In this document: piece after piece, positions 56,201 through 64,000 of the stretch
Position numbering within the stretch: position 1 is the stretch's first letter
Layout of the letters: every line of letters starts with the position of its first letter
DNA from: Rhodocyclaceae bacterium
Lineage (GTDB): Bacteria > Pseudomonadota > Gammaproteobacteria > Burkholderiales > Rhodocyclaceae
Direction of reading: 5' to 3'
Assembly: GCA_023383815.1 (NCBI GenBank)
Contig: JAHDYG010000009.1
Location: forward strand, 1-64,000
DNA: 64,000 nt
The notes under the pieces: generated by a model
What the model was told of the DNA's origin: nothing
The model's database searches: none
The model's input: only the letters and a program-made list of their open reading frames with translations
Program-made: the position numbers and the translations under genes

Positions 56201-57008
56201 CGGTGGCAAAGTGCGCATCCGGCGTGCGCGTCATCGGCAGGTTGGCGCCGGTGATGATGAGATAGGTCGAGTTGTACCAGTCGGCCGCTTCCGGCACGTC
56301 GGTCTGTTCGCCCCAGGTCTGCGGCGAGCCGGCCGGCAGATCGCAGTACCAGTCGTAGAACGAGCCACAGGCGCCGCCGATCAGCGACAGGTAGCGGCTG
56401 CCCGCGGCGTACGAGATCATCGACATCGCAGGAATCGGCGAAAAGCCGTAGATGCGGTCCGGACCCCATTTCTTGATCGTGTAGACGTTGGCCGCGGCGA
56501 TGATCTCGGTCACCTCCTGCCAGCTCGTGCGCACGAATCCGCCCAGGCCACGCACGCCGACGTAGCGGATGCGCTTGTCAGGGTCGTTCTGGATCGCTTC
56601 CCAGGCTTCCACCGGGTCCTTGCCGCGCTTGCGTTCGGCGCGGTAGAGGTCGAGCAGCCGTCCGCGGATCATCGGGTGCTTGATCCGGTGGGGCGAGTAG
56701 AGGTACCACGAGAACGATGCCCCGCGCTGGCAGCCGCGCGGTTCATGGTTGGGCAGATCCTCGCGCGTGCGGGGGTAGTCGGTCTGCTGCATCTCGAACG
56801 AGACGAGGCCGTTCTTGACGAAGATCTTCCACGAGCAGCCGCCGGTGCAGTTGACCCCGTGCGTCGAGCGGACGACCTTGTCATGGCGCCAGCGGTTGCG
56901 GTAGGCATCCTCCCACTGACGATCTTCGTTGGTGACGATGCCGTGTCCGTTCGAGAAGGTCTCCTTGACCTTGTCGAAAAACCTCAGGCGATCGAGAAAG
57001 TGACTCAT
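53259..57008 (-). CDS. narG: Respiratory nitrate reductase alpha (molybdenum) subunit
   Basis: This 1249-residue catalytic subunit reduces nitrate to nitrite with a bis-MGD molybdenum cofactor. The FS0 cluster ligands H50, C54, C58 and C93 are in order, and the molybdenum-ligand aspartate is in TRTPDAHF. The mature protein faces the cytoplasm together with NarH on NarI. GAGGAG precedes the ATG at 57008; the in-frame stretch before it has no similarity. It is 79 bp after narK2, in the direction of one nar operon. Confidence 0.98.
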   Translation of the reverse strand: MSHFLDRLRFFDKVKETFSNGHGIVTNEDRQWEDAYRNRWRHDKVVRSTHGVNCTGGCSWKIFVKNGLVSFEMQQTDYPRTREDLPNHEPRGCQRGASFSWYLYSPHRIKHPMIRGRLLDLYRAERKRGKDPVEAWEAIQNDPDKRIRYVGVRGLGGFVRTSWQEVTEIIAAANVYTIKKWGPDRIYGFSPIPAMSMISYAAGSRYLSLIGGACGSFYDWYCDLPAGSPQTWGEQTDVPEAADWYNSTYLIITGANLPMTRTPDAHFATEVRYKGAKIVSMAPDYAEYVKFADLWMPVRQGTDAAAFLAMAHVALKEFHIQRQDPYFTEYARKYTDLPMQVILREFGEGWVPDRNLRASDFDGALGQANNPEWKTVVFDRKSGSYLAPNGSVGFRWGEEGKWNLLEKAGDQDIEAELSCIEERDEIVPVGFPHFNPGEKALLYRNVPVRKLRLASGEEVLVASVFDLQVAHYGVDRGLGGANVATSYEDPSVPYTPAWAAKVTGVKAADIERTGREFADNASRTRGKSMVIMGAAINHWYHNDMAYRAIMNLLHLCGCVGQSGGGWAHYVGQEKLRPQAGWAPIAFALDWMRPPRHQNSTSYWYFHTDQWRYDSLDADALLQPAAKGKYKGYRLADYNVVATRLGWLPSAPHYNRNPLALADEAIQAGAQDETAVGMYVARQLKEGKLDVAFADPDAEENWPRNLFVWRANLLGCSAKGHEYFLKHLVGAQNGVLQEGGDGNGTSEVKWREEAPAGKLDLMVDINFRLNSTGAYSDIILPTATWYEKNDLNTTDMHPFIHPLGEAVTPGWESKSDWQIFKTIAKGFSALAEKHLGTRKDIVALPMQHDSPFEMAQPLGQVKDWKKGECEPVPGKTMPLIKLVERDFGNTYRKYIALGPLMTKIGNNVKGLDWNTEQEYEELKHANGTVREAGVSQGMPSLEEDIYVCDAVMRMAPETNGEVAHKSWSALSKKTGIDHHHLYAGRHEDKITFRDIVAQPRKIITAPTWSGIESEKVSYTAGYTNIHEHIPFRTLTGRAHFYQDHEWFIDFGESLVSYRPPIDMKAHEKVPAGIKDKPHLTLSWITPHSKWGIHSSYQDNQRMLNLFRGGPYVWISEDDAASVGIRDNDWVEAVNANGATVARAVVSQRVPRGMALMYHAQEKNVNVPGSNTTGKRGGILNSVTRVVVKPTNMVGGYVQLAYSFNYYGTVGCQRDEVVVLHKIADQDIDWLERPLTPEREAQRNPSGIGCR

Positions 57009-57087
57009 GGTTTGCTCCTCTGTAAGCGTGTCTTCGTGCCGCGCATCACGCGCCTGGCCGTCCGGTGATGGAAAACATTCGGGGATT

Positions 57088-58749
57088 TCAGGGGTTCTGG
57101 ATGTACGCGTTCCGGCGCAGGTAGAACCACCAGTTGATGAGCACGCACACGGCATAGAACACGGCGAATCCGTACATCGCCAGCTCGGGTGTGCCGGCCT
57201 TGATCTGGCCGCCGATCACGACCGGTGCGACGAAGGATCCATACGCCGCCACGGCGGACGTCCAGCCGAGCGCTGGACCGCGCTGATCCTGGTCGAACAC
57301 GACGCCCACGGTACGAAAGGTCGAACCGTTTCCGATGCCCGAGGCTGCAAAGAGGATCACGAACAGGATCATGAAGATCACGAAGTACTGTTCCGGGGTG
57401 GCCGACTGATAAGCGAGCGACATGACGTAGCCCGTCACCGCAGAAGCCGCGACGAGCACGATCGAGATCACCTGCGTGACGATGGAGCCGCCCAGCTTGT
57501 CCGAGATCCAGCCTCCGACCGGACGGATCAGCGCGCCGACGAAGGGCCCGATCCAGGCGTACATCAACGCCGAGGGCGCATTGGGGTTCTTCGCGTGGAG
57601 CCAGCTCTGCGTTGCGGGATCGAATACGTGGGTGTTGCCGAAGATCACGGTGATCGACAGCGGCAGGGCCATCGAGAAGCCGATGAACGAGCCGAAGGTC
57701 ACGACGTAGAGCGCGGTCATGGACCAGGTGTGCTTGTTGCGGAAGATCGCGAACTGCTTGTTCAGGTTGGTCTTCATCTCACCGGTCGCGATTGCCTTCA
57801 TCCCGAACAGGGTCCCGAAGATCACCAGCGGCAGGACGATCCACATGCCCGCGCCGGAGAGCACGCCCGAGCCGCTCGGAGCTGGAAGGTAGAGATACAG
57901 GCCGCCGGCAGCGACCAGCAGTGCAAGGCCATAGAAGAGCACGATCCGGCCGAGCGCGGCAGCCGTCGAGCCGATGTTCGGGGAGACCGTGAGGAGATTG
58001 TTCATGCCGAACCAGCCCACCACTGCCAGCGGAACCAGAAGCAGCATCCAGACGAAGCCTGCGTTCTGGACCCAGGTCGGGGTGCCGGCCGCGATCCTGC
58101 CGATCAGGGTTGCCGAATCCTTCACCAGCGGCAGCGCATCCCCCCCGATGGCGCCGAACAGCCCGATCGTCATGACGGCCGGAATCAGGAGCTGCGAGGT
58201 CGTGACGCCGAAGTTTCCGAGTCCTGCGTTGAGCCCGAGTGCCGTGCCCTGCAGCCGTTTCGGGAAGAACGTGCTGATGTTCGACATCGAGCACGCGAAG
58301 TTGCCGCCGCCGATGCCTGACAGCAGCGCCATCAGCTGGAACACCCACAGCGGCGTCGACGTGTCCTGCAGCGCAAAGCCCGTACCGACTGCCGGAATCA
58401 TCAGCAAGGCGGTAGTCAGCCACACCGTGTTGCGACCGCCGCAGATGCGGATGAAGAACGAGGCCGGAATCCGCAGCGTCGCGCCCGACAGGCCCGAGAT
58501 CGCCGCAATCGTGAACAGCTGGTCCGGTGTGAACGGGAATCCGGCATTGGCCATCTGCACGGTGATGATGCCCCACATCAGCCACACCGCGAAGCCGCAC
58601 AGCAGGCTCGGGATCGAGATCCACAGGTTGCGGTAGGCGATGCTGCGACCGGTTGCGTGCCAGAAGGCCGAATCCTCGGGGCGCCAGTCAATGACGTCGA
58701 CGCTGCTCGTACGACCCTGGGGCAGCGGCATGGCACGGGTGCTGTTCAT
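57088..58749 (-). CDS. narK2: NarK2-type nitrate/nitrite transporter
   Basis: A 553-residue MFS protein of the nitrate-nitrite porter family, with twelve or more helices and an extra-long N-terminus. The nitrate signature appears in NFACSMSNISTFFPKRLQG and in GIGNGSTFRTVGVVFD. NarK2-type proteins probably exchange nitrate for nitrite. It lies 34 bp after the NarK1-type gene, as in the fused NarK1-NarK2 of Paracoccus, where both halves work together. Assignment to the K2 type rests on similarity of these motifs and on order. Confidence 0.85.
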   Translation of the reverse strand: MNSTRAMPLPQGRTSSVDVIDWRPEDSAFWHATGRSIAYRNLWISIPSLLCGFAVWLMWGIITVQMANAGFPFTPDQLFTIAAISGLSGATLRIPASFFIRICGGRNTVWLTTALLMIPAVGTGFALQDTSTPLWVFQLMALLSGIGGGNFACSMSNISTFFPKRLQGTALGLNAGLGNFGVTTSQLLIPAVMTIGLFGAIGGDALPLVKDSATLIGRIAAGTPTWVQNAGFVWMLLLVPLAVVGWFGMNNLLTVSPNIGSTAAALGRIVLFYGLALLVAAGGLYLYLPAPSGSGVLSGAGMWIVLPLVIFGTLFGMKAIATGEMKTNLNKQFAIFRNKHTWSMTALYVVTFGSFIGFSMALPLSITVIFGNTHVFDPATQSWLHAKNPNAPSALMYAWIGPFVGALIRPVGGWISDKLGGSIVTQVISIVLVAASAVTGYVMSLAYQSATPEQYFVIFMILFVILFAASGIGNGSTFRTVGVVFDQDQRGPALGWTSAVAAYGSFVAPVVIGGQIKAGTPELAMYGFAVFYAVCVLINWWFYLRRNAYIQNP

Positions 58750-58783
58750 GATGAGTGCTCCTCTGGTTGGCTGTGTGCCGGTT

Positions 58784-60046
58784 CTAGTCGTTGTGGGCTG
58801 CGGTGGCGGTCATGGCAGGGTGGAACACGTCGGCGCGGCGGACTTCGGTCCAGTACATGAGGATCAGCGACACCCAGGTGATCGCGTAGAGCAGCATGAA
58901 TGCGCTCGAACGGACACCCGTGAGATCGAGCAGTGCGCCGAACATGATCGGCAGCAGGAAGCCGCCGAGCCCTCCCACCAGACCGACGATCCCGGAGACG
59001 GCGCCGATGTCGCGCGGGAACTCGTCCGAGATGTACTTGAACACGGAGGCCTTGCCGAAGGCCCAGGCGACGCCGACGATGAACATCAGCAGGGTGAAGA
59101 ACCACACGTTGTGATGGATCTCGAAGCTTCGCGGGCCGTCGAGCGTGATCACCGTGAACTCGGTGTGCGGGTACGAGAGCAGGAAGAGGCAGATCCACGA
59201 GGCCCACATCACCCACCAGGTGACCTTGTGCGCACCGTAACGGTCGGAAAGCCAGCCGCCGACGGCACGCAGCACGCCGCCGGGAAGCGAGAAACAGGCG
59301 GCCAGAAGGGCGGCGACCTCGATGCCCATGCCGAACTCGCCGACGTAGTACTTCGTCATCCACAGCGCGAGCGCCACATAGCCACCGAAAACGATGGAGT
59401 AGTACTGGCAGTATTTCCAGACACGCGGATCGCGGAGCACGCGCAACTGCTCGGCGAAGGTGACGCTCGACGAGACGCGATGTCGCGGATCGTCGTAAGT
59501 GAAGAACCAGAATGCGATCGCCGTCACCAGCATCGCGATTGCGAACACCTGCGGAACGAACTGCCATCCGAACGCCACCACCAGGGCCGGGGCGACGAAC
59601 TTGGTCACGGCCGCTCCCGAGTTGCCGGCACCGAACACGCCCATCGCGAACCCCTGGGTGCCGCGCTCGAACCAGCGTGCGGTGTAGGCAATGCCAACCG
59701 AGAACGAACCGCCCGCCACCCCGACGAACAGGCCTGCGACGAGAAACTGCCAGAACTCCGTCGCGTGACCGATGAGGTAGATCGGCAGTACGGTCGACAG
59801 CATCAGGGCGAAGAACACCACGCGCCCACCGAACTTGTCGGTCAGCATCCCGAGCGGCAGGCGGATCAGGGATCCGGTCAGGACGGGGGTTGCGGCGAGC
59901 AGGCCGAACTGGGTTTCGTTCAACCCGAGCTGTTCCTTGATCGGAATGCCGATCACCGCGAACAGCATCCATGCCGCGAAGCACACCGTGAAGGCAAGGG
60001 TGCTCACTATCAGCACGGAGAGCTGTTTTCTGCGTTGCGAGATCAT
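58784..60046 (-). CDS. narK1: NarK1-type nitrate transporter
   Basis: A 420-residue MFS nitrate transporter with twelve helices. Key segments are GVAGGSFSVGIAYTARWFERGTQG-type (GGSFSVGIAYTARWFERGTQ) and GKASVFKYISDEFPRDIGAV. NarK1-type proteins import nitrate with protons, useful when nitrite is not yet available for exchange. The ATG at 60046 has GAGGAAGG upstream. It is the first gene of the apparent narK1-K2-GHJI operon. Confidence 0.87.
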   Translation of the reverse strand: MISQRRKQLSVLIVSTLAFTVCFAAWMLFAVIGIPIKEQLGLNETQFGLLAATPVLTGSLIRLPLGMLTDKFGGRVVFFALMLSTVLPIYLIGHATEFWQFLVAGLFVGVAGGSFSVGIAYTARWFERGTQGFAMGVFGAGNSGAAVTKFVAPALVVAFGWQFVPQVFAIAMLVTAIAFWFFTYDDPRHRVSSSVTFAEQLRVLRDPRVWKYCQYYSIVFGGYVALALWMTKYYVGEFGMGIEVAALLAACFSLPGGVLRAVGGWLSDRYGAHKVTWWVMWASWICLFLLSYPHTEFTVITLDGPRSFEIHHNVWFFTLLMFIVGVAWAFGKASVFKYISDEFPRDIGAVSGIVGLVGGLGGFLLPIMFGALLDLTGVRSSAFMLLYAITWVSLILMYWTEVRRADVFHPAMTATAAHND

Positions 60047-60175
60047 GTGCGGACCTTCCTCTAGACTGAAAGCGGGCCGTTTCAGACTGGAGGGAAGGAT
60101 AGGAGCGGGGGCCGGTGGCGAACATTCGCCAGAAGCACTGCAGGGGGGTAGTTCCGCAGGTGGGGGCACCTCTAG

Positions 60176-60196
60176 TCCGGAAGAACTAGTTCCGGA
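60176..60196 (-). promoter_or_regulatory. Inverted repeat upstream of narK1
   Basis: TCCGGAA (60176-60182) and TTCCGGA (60190-60196) form a perfect 7-bp dyad with a 7-bp spacer, 130-150 bp upstream of narK1. Neighbouring TACTCC- and TACCCC-like heptamers resemble weak NarL sites. No FNR box was found in 60047-60230. Confidence 0.4.
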
Positions 60197-60230
60197 GTAG
60201 TCCGCGGCCGGGTCTCTTGCCGGGCGGTGG

Positions 60231-61031
60231 TCAGCCCGCTGTGCTGGTTTCGGTGGCGCGTGCGCCCATCAGGCGGGCGAGGCCGTTCCGATCGCGGATC
60301 TGGATGCGGCGTCCGGCAACCATCAGCAGGCCGGCATCCATCATCCGGCGTAGCGCCCGCGACAGGCTTTCCTGCGACAGGTTGAGCAGCGAGGCGATGG
60401 TGCCTTTCGAGGCCGGCAGCACGAGCGTTCCGCCGGCCGGTGTGGCACGATCCGAGAGTTCGAGAAGATAGGCTGCGACCCGCACCGCCGCGGTGTTGGG
60501 CGCGGCGCACGCAAAGCTGTCGATGAGGCGTTGGGTGCGTTCCGACACGGCCGTCAGCATCCGCACCGCGAATCGGTGGTCGCGGTCGACCGCGGCGAGC
60601 ACCTGGGTGCGTTGCAGGTGAACGAGGCGTGTCGGGATGGTCGCTTCGGTCCAGGTGCGATAGGCCGCACCGGTGAACACGCCGATTTCGCCGAAAATGC
60701 TGCCCGGCTGGAACAGCTCGACCACGCGGGCCCGTTGGTCGGGCCCGAGCGACATCAGCTTGACTCCGCCCGACAGGACGACGAATAGCCCGCCGGGAAC
60801 CGAGCCGCGCTGGAACACGATGGCGCTGCGTTCGAGCCTGAGCGTCTCTGCGCCCTGAGTGAGGAGGGTCAGCGTTTCGGCTTCGATTCCGGACAGTGCC
60901 GGTGTTCCGGCCAGATGCGCGCGCAGCGAAGGGGCGAGGTTGTGCAGGCGCGCAGGTCCGGCGGGCGCTGCGCTCGCGTCGGACGCATGAGCCAGGAGCG
61001 GGGCCATCATCGGGTCCATCAGCAGATCCAT
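60231..61031 (-). CDS. Crp/Fnr-family regulator, Dnr-like
   Basis: The 266-residue regulator has an effector domain (about 35-155; GGLFVVLSGGVKLMSLG and PGSIFGEIGVFTGA), a long dimer helix and a C-terminal helix-turn-helix (KGTIASLLNLSQESLSRALRRM). It lacks the N-terminal cysteine group of FNR, so it is not an Fe-S oxygen sensor. Dnr-type nitric oxide regulators of denitrification look like this. The location beside nar genes and a perfect TTGAT-N4-ATCAA site at 63191-63204 support this, but haem binding cannot be read from sequence. Confidence 0.8.
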   Translation of the reverse strand: MDLLMDPMMAPLLAHASDASAAPAGPARLHNLAPSLRAHLAGTPALSGIEAETLTLLTQGAETLRLERSAIVFQRGSVPGGLFVVLSGGVKLMSLGPDQRARVVELFQPGSIFGEIGVFTGAAYRTWTEATIPTRLVHLQRTQVLAAVDRDHRFAVRMLTAVSERTQRLIDSFACAAPNTAAVRVAAYLLELSDRATPAGGTLVLPASKGTIASLLNLSQESLSRALRRMMDAGLLMVAGRRIQIRDRNGLARLMGARATETSTAG

Positions 61032-61062
61032 CCTCGACGATCCGGGACAATCCGGAATGGAT

Positions 61063-61080
61063 GGGCACCCGGAGGTGCCC
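61063..61080 (-). terminator. Hairpin between membrane protein and Dnr-like genes
   Basis: GGGCACC and GGTGCCC flank a CGGA loop, about 120 bp after the stop of the 61202 gene and 32 bp before the dnr-like start. It may end the hemerythrin operon or shape the regulator's leader. The rest of 61032-61201 shows no gene. Confidence 0.35.
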
Positions 61081-61201
61081 GGAACAGGGGATGGGCGGAT
61101 GGTAGGCAGAACGCTGCGGACGCAGCCATTCGCCGGATGGAGAGGGCGGCTAGTTCAAACGGCCTAGATGCGGGCCGGCGGGTGCGGATCCGGGATTCCG
61201 A

Positions 61202-62476
61202 TCAAGTGCTGCGGGCGCGTTGGTAGGCGCGCAGGACCTTGAGGATGTTCCAGGCCAGCCAGCCGAACTCGACCATCACGATCAGACCGGCGAGCCGACC
61301 GAACATCGTCAGGCCATTCGTTGCCGCCAGGGCAGCGGCGATCAGGAGCACGAAGGCTCCGACATGGGTGTGGAACTGCCTGCGTACCGGCTGGTCCGGT
61401 TGCAGCTTCTTCATATTGGGCGCCTTGATCTTGTCCTGGGTCAGATGCAGCCACGCCAGGAAGGGCACGATCTTGTAGAGCATGCCGAGCATGATCGAGA
61501 CGAAGCCGCCATGCAGGATCAGCACTCCGGCCAGAACGGCCCAGGCTGCATGATCGAGGTGATGGGCGGCAAGTACGCACAGGATGCCGCCGATGAGGCT
61601 GCCCATGCCGAGCTGGAAGGCCCGAAAGGTCGTATCAGGCGTGGATCGGCGCGAACGCCGCTGCAGGTGCAGGGTCGTCACGATGAATACCCCCGCAACC
61701 AGGGCCAGTGCGACTGCGAGCGCCGACTCGAGCAAGGGGAACCCGCCCAGCACCGCAGCGCTCCAGAGCACCAGCAGCCCGACCGCGCTCATTGCCCAGA
61801 AGCGGGTCAGGACCTGCGGATAGGGTGGAGTGATCTGGAACATGGGGACCACGACCCAGCTCGTTGCAGCGAGCAAGGTTCCGACCCCGCCGAGCCAGGC
61901 CCACCCGACGTGCAGCTTGAGCAAGGGAAACAGCGGCAGCGCCAGTTCGCCAGTCAGGATCATCGCCAGGGTGAGGCCGAGCAGGATCGCGATCGTGAGC
62001 GCGATCAGCGCCAGGCGCAGATCGCGAGGGGTCGCTTGCGGCACGGGGGCACGCACGAGTGCATAGGCGGCCGCTGCGACGAAGGTCGCGAATCCTGAGC
62101 CGAGCAGCCAAACGGCAGCTGTGAGGGCGACCGGCTGCATCGCGGCGAGCCCCCAGACGAGGGCGATTGCGCCGCTCCCAAGCAGGCCATGCACGATGGT
62201 CGCAAGAACGCGGGTGGCGGGCAGCACTGCGCCCGCGACCACCGGAAGGATCTGGAACAGGGCCCCGACCATGACCATCAGCATGAAACCGACGGTAACG
62301 AGGTGGGTGAGCGCCAGGGCTCCCGGCGTCCAGCGGGATTCGAGCAGTTCCGGGTGGACCAGCAGCATCAGTCCGGCCACTACGCCGAACAGGGGGGCTG
62401 TGACGAAAAACCGCAACGGCGCAGAAAGCGCAGGGGCGGCATCGTAGCCGAGAGCGTGGCCTGCGCTCGGAGTCAT
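61202..62476 (-). CDS. Polytopic membrane protein of the denitrification locus, unknown function
   Basis: A 424-residue protein with about twelve membrane helices. Histidines lie in or at helix ends: ALTHLVTVGFMLMVMVGALF, LKLHVGWAWLGGV, AAHHLDHAAWAV and RRQFHTHVGAF. The pattern is reminiscent of haem-copper oxidase-like or NnrS-like proteins, but no firm family is assigned. Its ATG overlaps the stop of the DUF2249 gene (ATGA), and both follow hemerythrin, so it is co-translated with them. A role in nitric oxide or haem handling is inferred from context. Confidence 0.6.
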   Translation of the reverse strand: MTPSAGHALGYDAAPALSAPLRFFVTAPLFGVVAGLMLLVHPELLESRWTPGALALTHLVTVGFMLMVMVGALFQILPVVAGAVLPATRVLATIVHGLLGSGAIALVWGLAAMQPVALTAAVWLLGSGFATFVAAAAYALVRAPVPQATPRDLRLALIALTIAILLGLTLAMILTGELALPLFPLLKLHVGWAWLGGVGTLLAATSWVVVPMFQITPPYPQVLTRFWAMSAVGLLVLWSAAVLGGFPLLESALAVALALVAGVFIVTTLHLQRRSRRSTPDTTFRAFQLGMGSLIGGILCVLAAHHLDHAAWAVLAGVLILHGGFVSIMLGMLYKIVPFLAWLHLTQDKIKAPNMKKLQPDQPVRRQFHTHVGAFVLLIAAALAATNGLTMFGRLAGLIVMVEFGWLAWNILKVLRAYQRARST

Positions 62477-62688
62477 GGTGCGGTGATCGTGATCTCGACC
62501 GCACCGTCGTCGCGGATCTGGTGCTGATGAGGATAGCCGTCGCGCTCGAGCACGCGGAAGAGCGGCCATGGCATGCGGTCGAGCAACAGCGTCAGGCTTT
62601 CGCCCGAGCGCAGATCTGCGAGCGCTTCCATGACCAGCTCGAACGGCTGGGGTGGTTCGAGCCCGCGGGCGTCGACCACACGGGTCAT
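62473..62688 (-). CDS. DUF2249 domain protein (small)
   Basis: The 71-residue protein reads VVDARGLEPPQPFELVMEAL with a TusA-like fold and ends DGAVEITI, typical of DUF2249. These small proteins often sit beside nitrosative-stress genes and may bind metal or haem. Its start overlaps the hemerythrin stop and its stop overlaps the membrane-protein start, so all three are translationally coupled. Confidence 0.8.
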   Translation of the reverse strand: MTRVVDARGLEPPQPFELVMEALADLRSGESLTLLLDRMPWPLFRVLERDGYPHQHQIRDDGAVEITITAP

Positions 62689-63137
62689 ACGGCCGAACCC
62701 TTCAACTGGTCCTTCAGGCGCGGCGCCAGGGTCGCGGCCTGGCCGGACAGGTGGCCGTCGCACATCGGGTAGAGGATGTTCTCTTCCTTCATGTTGTGCT
62801 GCTGCATCAGGATCAGCAGGGTTTCGGCCTCGCCCGACAGGTCGTCTGCGTCCTTGCGTGCAAGCGCGTCCTGCATCGCTTCGAGCCCGCGGCGCATCTC
62901 GGCGTGTTCCATGCGCATCATGCGGGTCGGCCCGTCGGTCATTCCGGTGGCGGCCTCGAAACTCGGGAAGAGGGTGTTCTCTTCGGCTCCGAAATGCGCT
63001 TCCAGGGCTTCGGTAAAAGCACGCAGTGCGGTTGCAGCGCCATCCCAGTCGCCCTTCGAGACCGCCTGTTCGATGCGGGCGAATACCTCGTCGCACTCGC
63101 GGTGATCGTGGGTCATCAAGTCGGTTATGCTTGCCAT
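62685..63137 (-). CDS. Hemerythrin-domain protein
   Basis: A 150-residue four-helix protein with a di-iron centre: H12, H48-x3-E52, H78, H114-x3-E118. The motifs are EAHFGAEENTLFP and QQHNMKEENILYP. Such proteins bind oxygen or nitric oxide or repair Fe-S clusters (compare YtfE). ATG at 63137 has GGAGA upstream. It is the first gene of the overlapping three-gene operon under the FNR/DNR box. Confidence 0.88.
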   Translation of the reverse strand: MASITDLMTHDHRECDEVFARIEQAVSKGDWDGAATALRAFTEALEAHFGAEENTLFPSFEAATGMTDGPTRMMRMEHAEMRRGLEAMQDALARKDADDLSGEAETLLILMQQHNMKEENILYPMCDGHLSGQAATLAPRLKDQLKGSAV

Positions 63138-63190
63138 GTTCGGGTCTCCGTTGTAATGGCGCCATTTTGCGATCCGTGCGGGTTCGCGCC

Positions 63191-63204
63191 TTGATGTCAA
63201 TCAA
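63191..63204. promoter_or_regulatory. Perfect FNR/DNR box
   Basis: TTGATGTCAATCAA is an exact TTGAT-N4-ATCAA match, centred about 60 bp upstream of the hemerythrin start and 91 bp upstream of the MFS start. FNR-family proteins, including Dnr, recognise this site. It is probably activated when oxygen is low or nitric oxide is present. Confidence 0.85.
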
Positions 63205-63288
63205 CACCAGACCCGCGTTGTAGGTCGAACTTCTGCATTCGACCGATCCCGGCCTGTCGCCGCAGGATCCCTCTTTCAGGAAGCCTCG

Positions 63289-64000
63289 ATGAACCAGCAC
63301 CAAGGTGCCCGCGCCTGGGCCACCATCTTTTTGCCATTTGCGCTCGGGTATTACCTGTCGTACCTGCTGCGCACCGTGAATGCAGTGATCTCGCCTGACC
63401 TGACGAGCGATCTTTCGCTGTCGGCGGCTGATCTGGGGCTCTTGACGAGCGCCTATTTCCTGTCTTTCGGTCTGGCGCAGATTCCGCTCGGCATCGCGCT
63501 GGACCGTTTCGGACCGCGCAAGGTCGAGGGCGGGCTGCTGATCCTGGCCGCGCTCGGTGCGGTTTTCTTCGCACTCGGTGATTCGCTGGGCGAACTCGCG
63601 CTCGCCCGCAGCCTGATCGGACTCGGGGTGTCGGCCTGCCTGATGGCCGGGTTGAAGGGGTTTGCGATGTGGTATCCGCCCGAGCGCCAGAGTTCGATGA
63701 CCGGATTCATCATGGCGGCCGGTGCGCTCGGCGCCCTGACCGCGAGTGCGCCGCTCGAAGCCCTGCTGCCGGTCCTCGGCTGGCGTGGCATCTTCTGGAT
63801 CATCGCCGCGGTCGCTGCGGGAATCGCCTGTTTCATCTTTGTCGCGATTCCCGACGAGGCTTCCCATGCGTCGCGCGAATCCGCCGCAGAGACCTTGCGT
63901 TCGGTCGGCCGCATCTTCGGCTCGCGCGCCTTCCTGTCGTTTGCCGGTTCGGTGATGTTCTTCACCGGCGGCTTCATGGCCCTGCAGAGCCTGTGGGCCG
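63289..64000 (+). CDS. MFS transporter (3' end beyond window)
   Basis: The frame opens at ATG 63289 with AGGA eight bases upstream and runs to the window edge, giving 237 residues. The opening RAWATIFLPFALGYYLSYLL, the loop GIALDRFGPRKVEGG and MAGLKGFAMWYPPERQSS are typical of the N-terminal half of a major facilitator protein. The substrate is unknown. It is divergent from the hemerythrin operon and may share the FNR/DNR box. Confidence 0.8.
   Translation, partial: MNQHQGARAWATIFLPFALGYYLSYLLRTVNAVISPDLTSDLSLSAADLGLLTSAYFLSFGLAQIPLGIALDRFGPRKVEGGLLILAALGAVFFALGDSLGELALARSLIGLGVSACLMAGLKGFAMWYPPERQSSMTGFIMAAGALGALTASAPLEALLPVLGWRGIFWIIAAVAAGIACFIFVAIPDEASHASRESAAETLRSVGRIFGSRAFLSFAGSVMFFTGGFMALQSLWA

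Noticed and set aside
53250..57068. A 1272-codon open frame antisense to narG, and similar long frames opposite ettA, hutH and valS
   Set aside because: These are high-GC antisense shadows: arginine/valine/leucine-biased, with no domains and no ribosome sites.
61193..61206. TTGATCGGAATCCC on the minus strand as an FNR box for the Dnr-like gene
   Set aside because: The second half-site has two mismatches and it overlaps the stop of the upstream gene, 160 bp from the regulator start.

Overview
The window is 64 kb of GC-rich DNA that reads like the chromosome of a denitrifying betaproteobacterium, most plausibly Rhodocyclales (Thauera/Azoarcus type). The signs are a narK1-narK2-narGHJI cluster with narXL beside it, an rnfABCDGE operon, a Bpt/Aat transferase pair and typical betaproteobacterial housekeeping genes. 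No rRNA or tRNA gene is present, so the genus is an inference.

Region by region: 1-1791 is the end of an integron gene-cassette array. It holds three attC-like sites, a low-GC cassette coding for a protein with a HEPN-type RNxxxH motif, and a vapBC toxin-antitoxin pair in reverse orientation. 1858-9998 carries a VOC/glyoxalase gene, ettA, a GcvR-like ACT protein, an MsbA-like exporter, a coiled-coil membrane protein, and a PLP dehydratase divergent from a MocR regulator with a direct-repeat operator. 10020-14930 has an isolated hutH, two small exported proteins, moaC, a BepA-like M48 protease and tusA. 15013-24432 holds valS, an LPS-kinase-like gene, holC, pepA, lptFG, a DUF1841 gene and nth. 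24441-29772 is the rnf operon.

29903-36498 has fbpC-aat-bpt-pyrD on the minus strand, fbpB divergent from it, and fbpA convergent with fbpB. Fur-like sites lie upstream of fbpA and of the DUF2325 gene. 36627-46969 has a DUF2325 protein, an NlpC/P60 peptidase, an exonuclease-fold protein with lost catalytic acids next to a cNMP/CBS/DUF294 protein, phoH, bcp, an AbrB/MazF-type toxin-antitoxin pair, uppP, a Mth938-domain protein, alaA and hom. 46970-47505 is a 536-bp scar with an Rhs fragment and a transposase C-terminus where thrC might be expected.

47506-64000 is the nitrate respiration block. NarXL (sensor and regulator) lies next to narI. NarK1 and NarK2 move nitrate and nitrite, NarGHI reduces nitrate at the membrane with NarJ as chaperone, and a Dnr-like Crp/Fnr regulator follows. 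Beyond it is a translationally overlapping operon (hemerythrin, DUF2249, polytopic membrane protein) divergent from an MFS gene cut by the window edge. A perfect FNR/DNR box, TTGAT-N4-ATCAA, sits between the last two transcription units and suggests control by low oxygen or nitric oxide.
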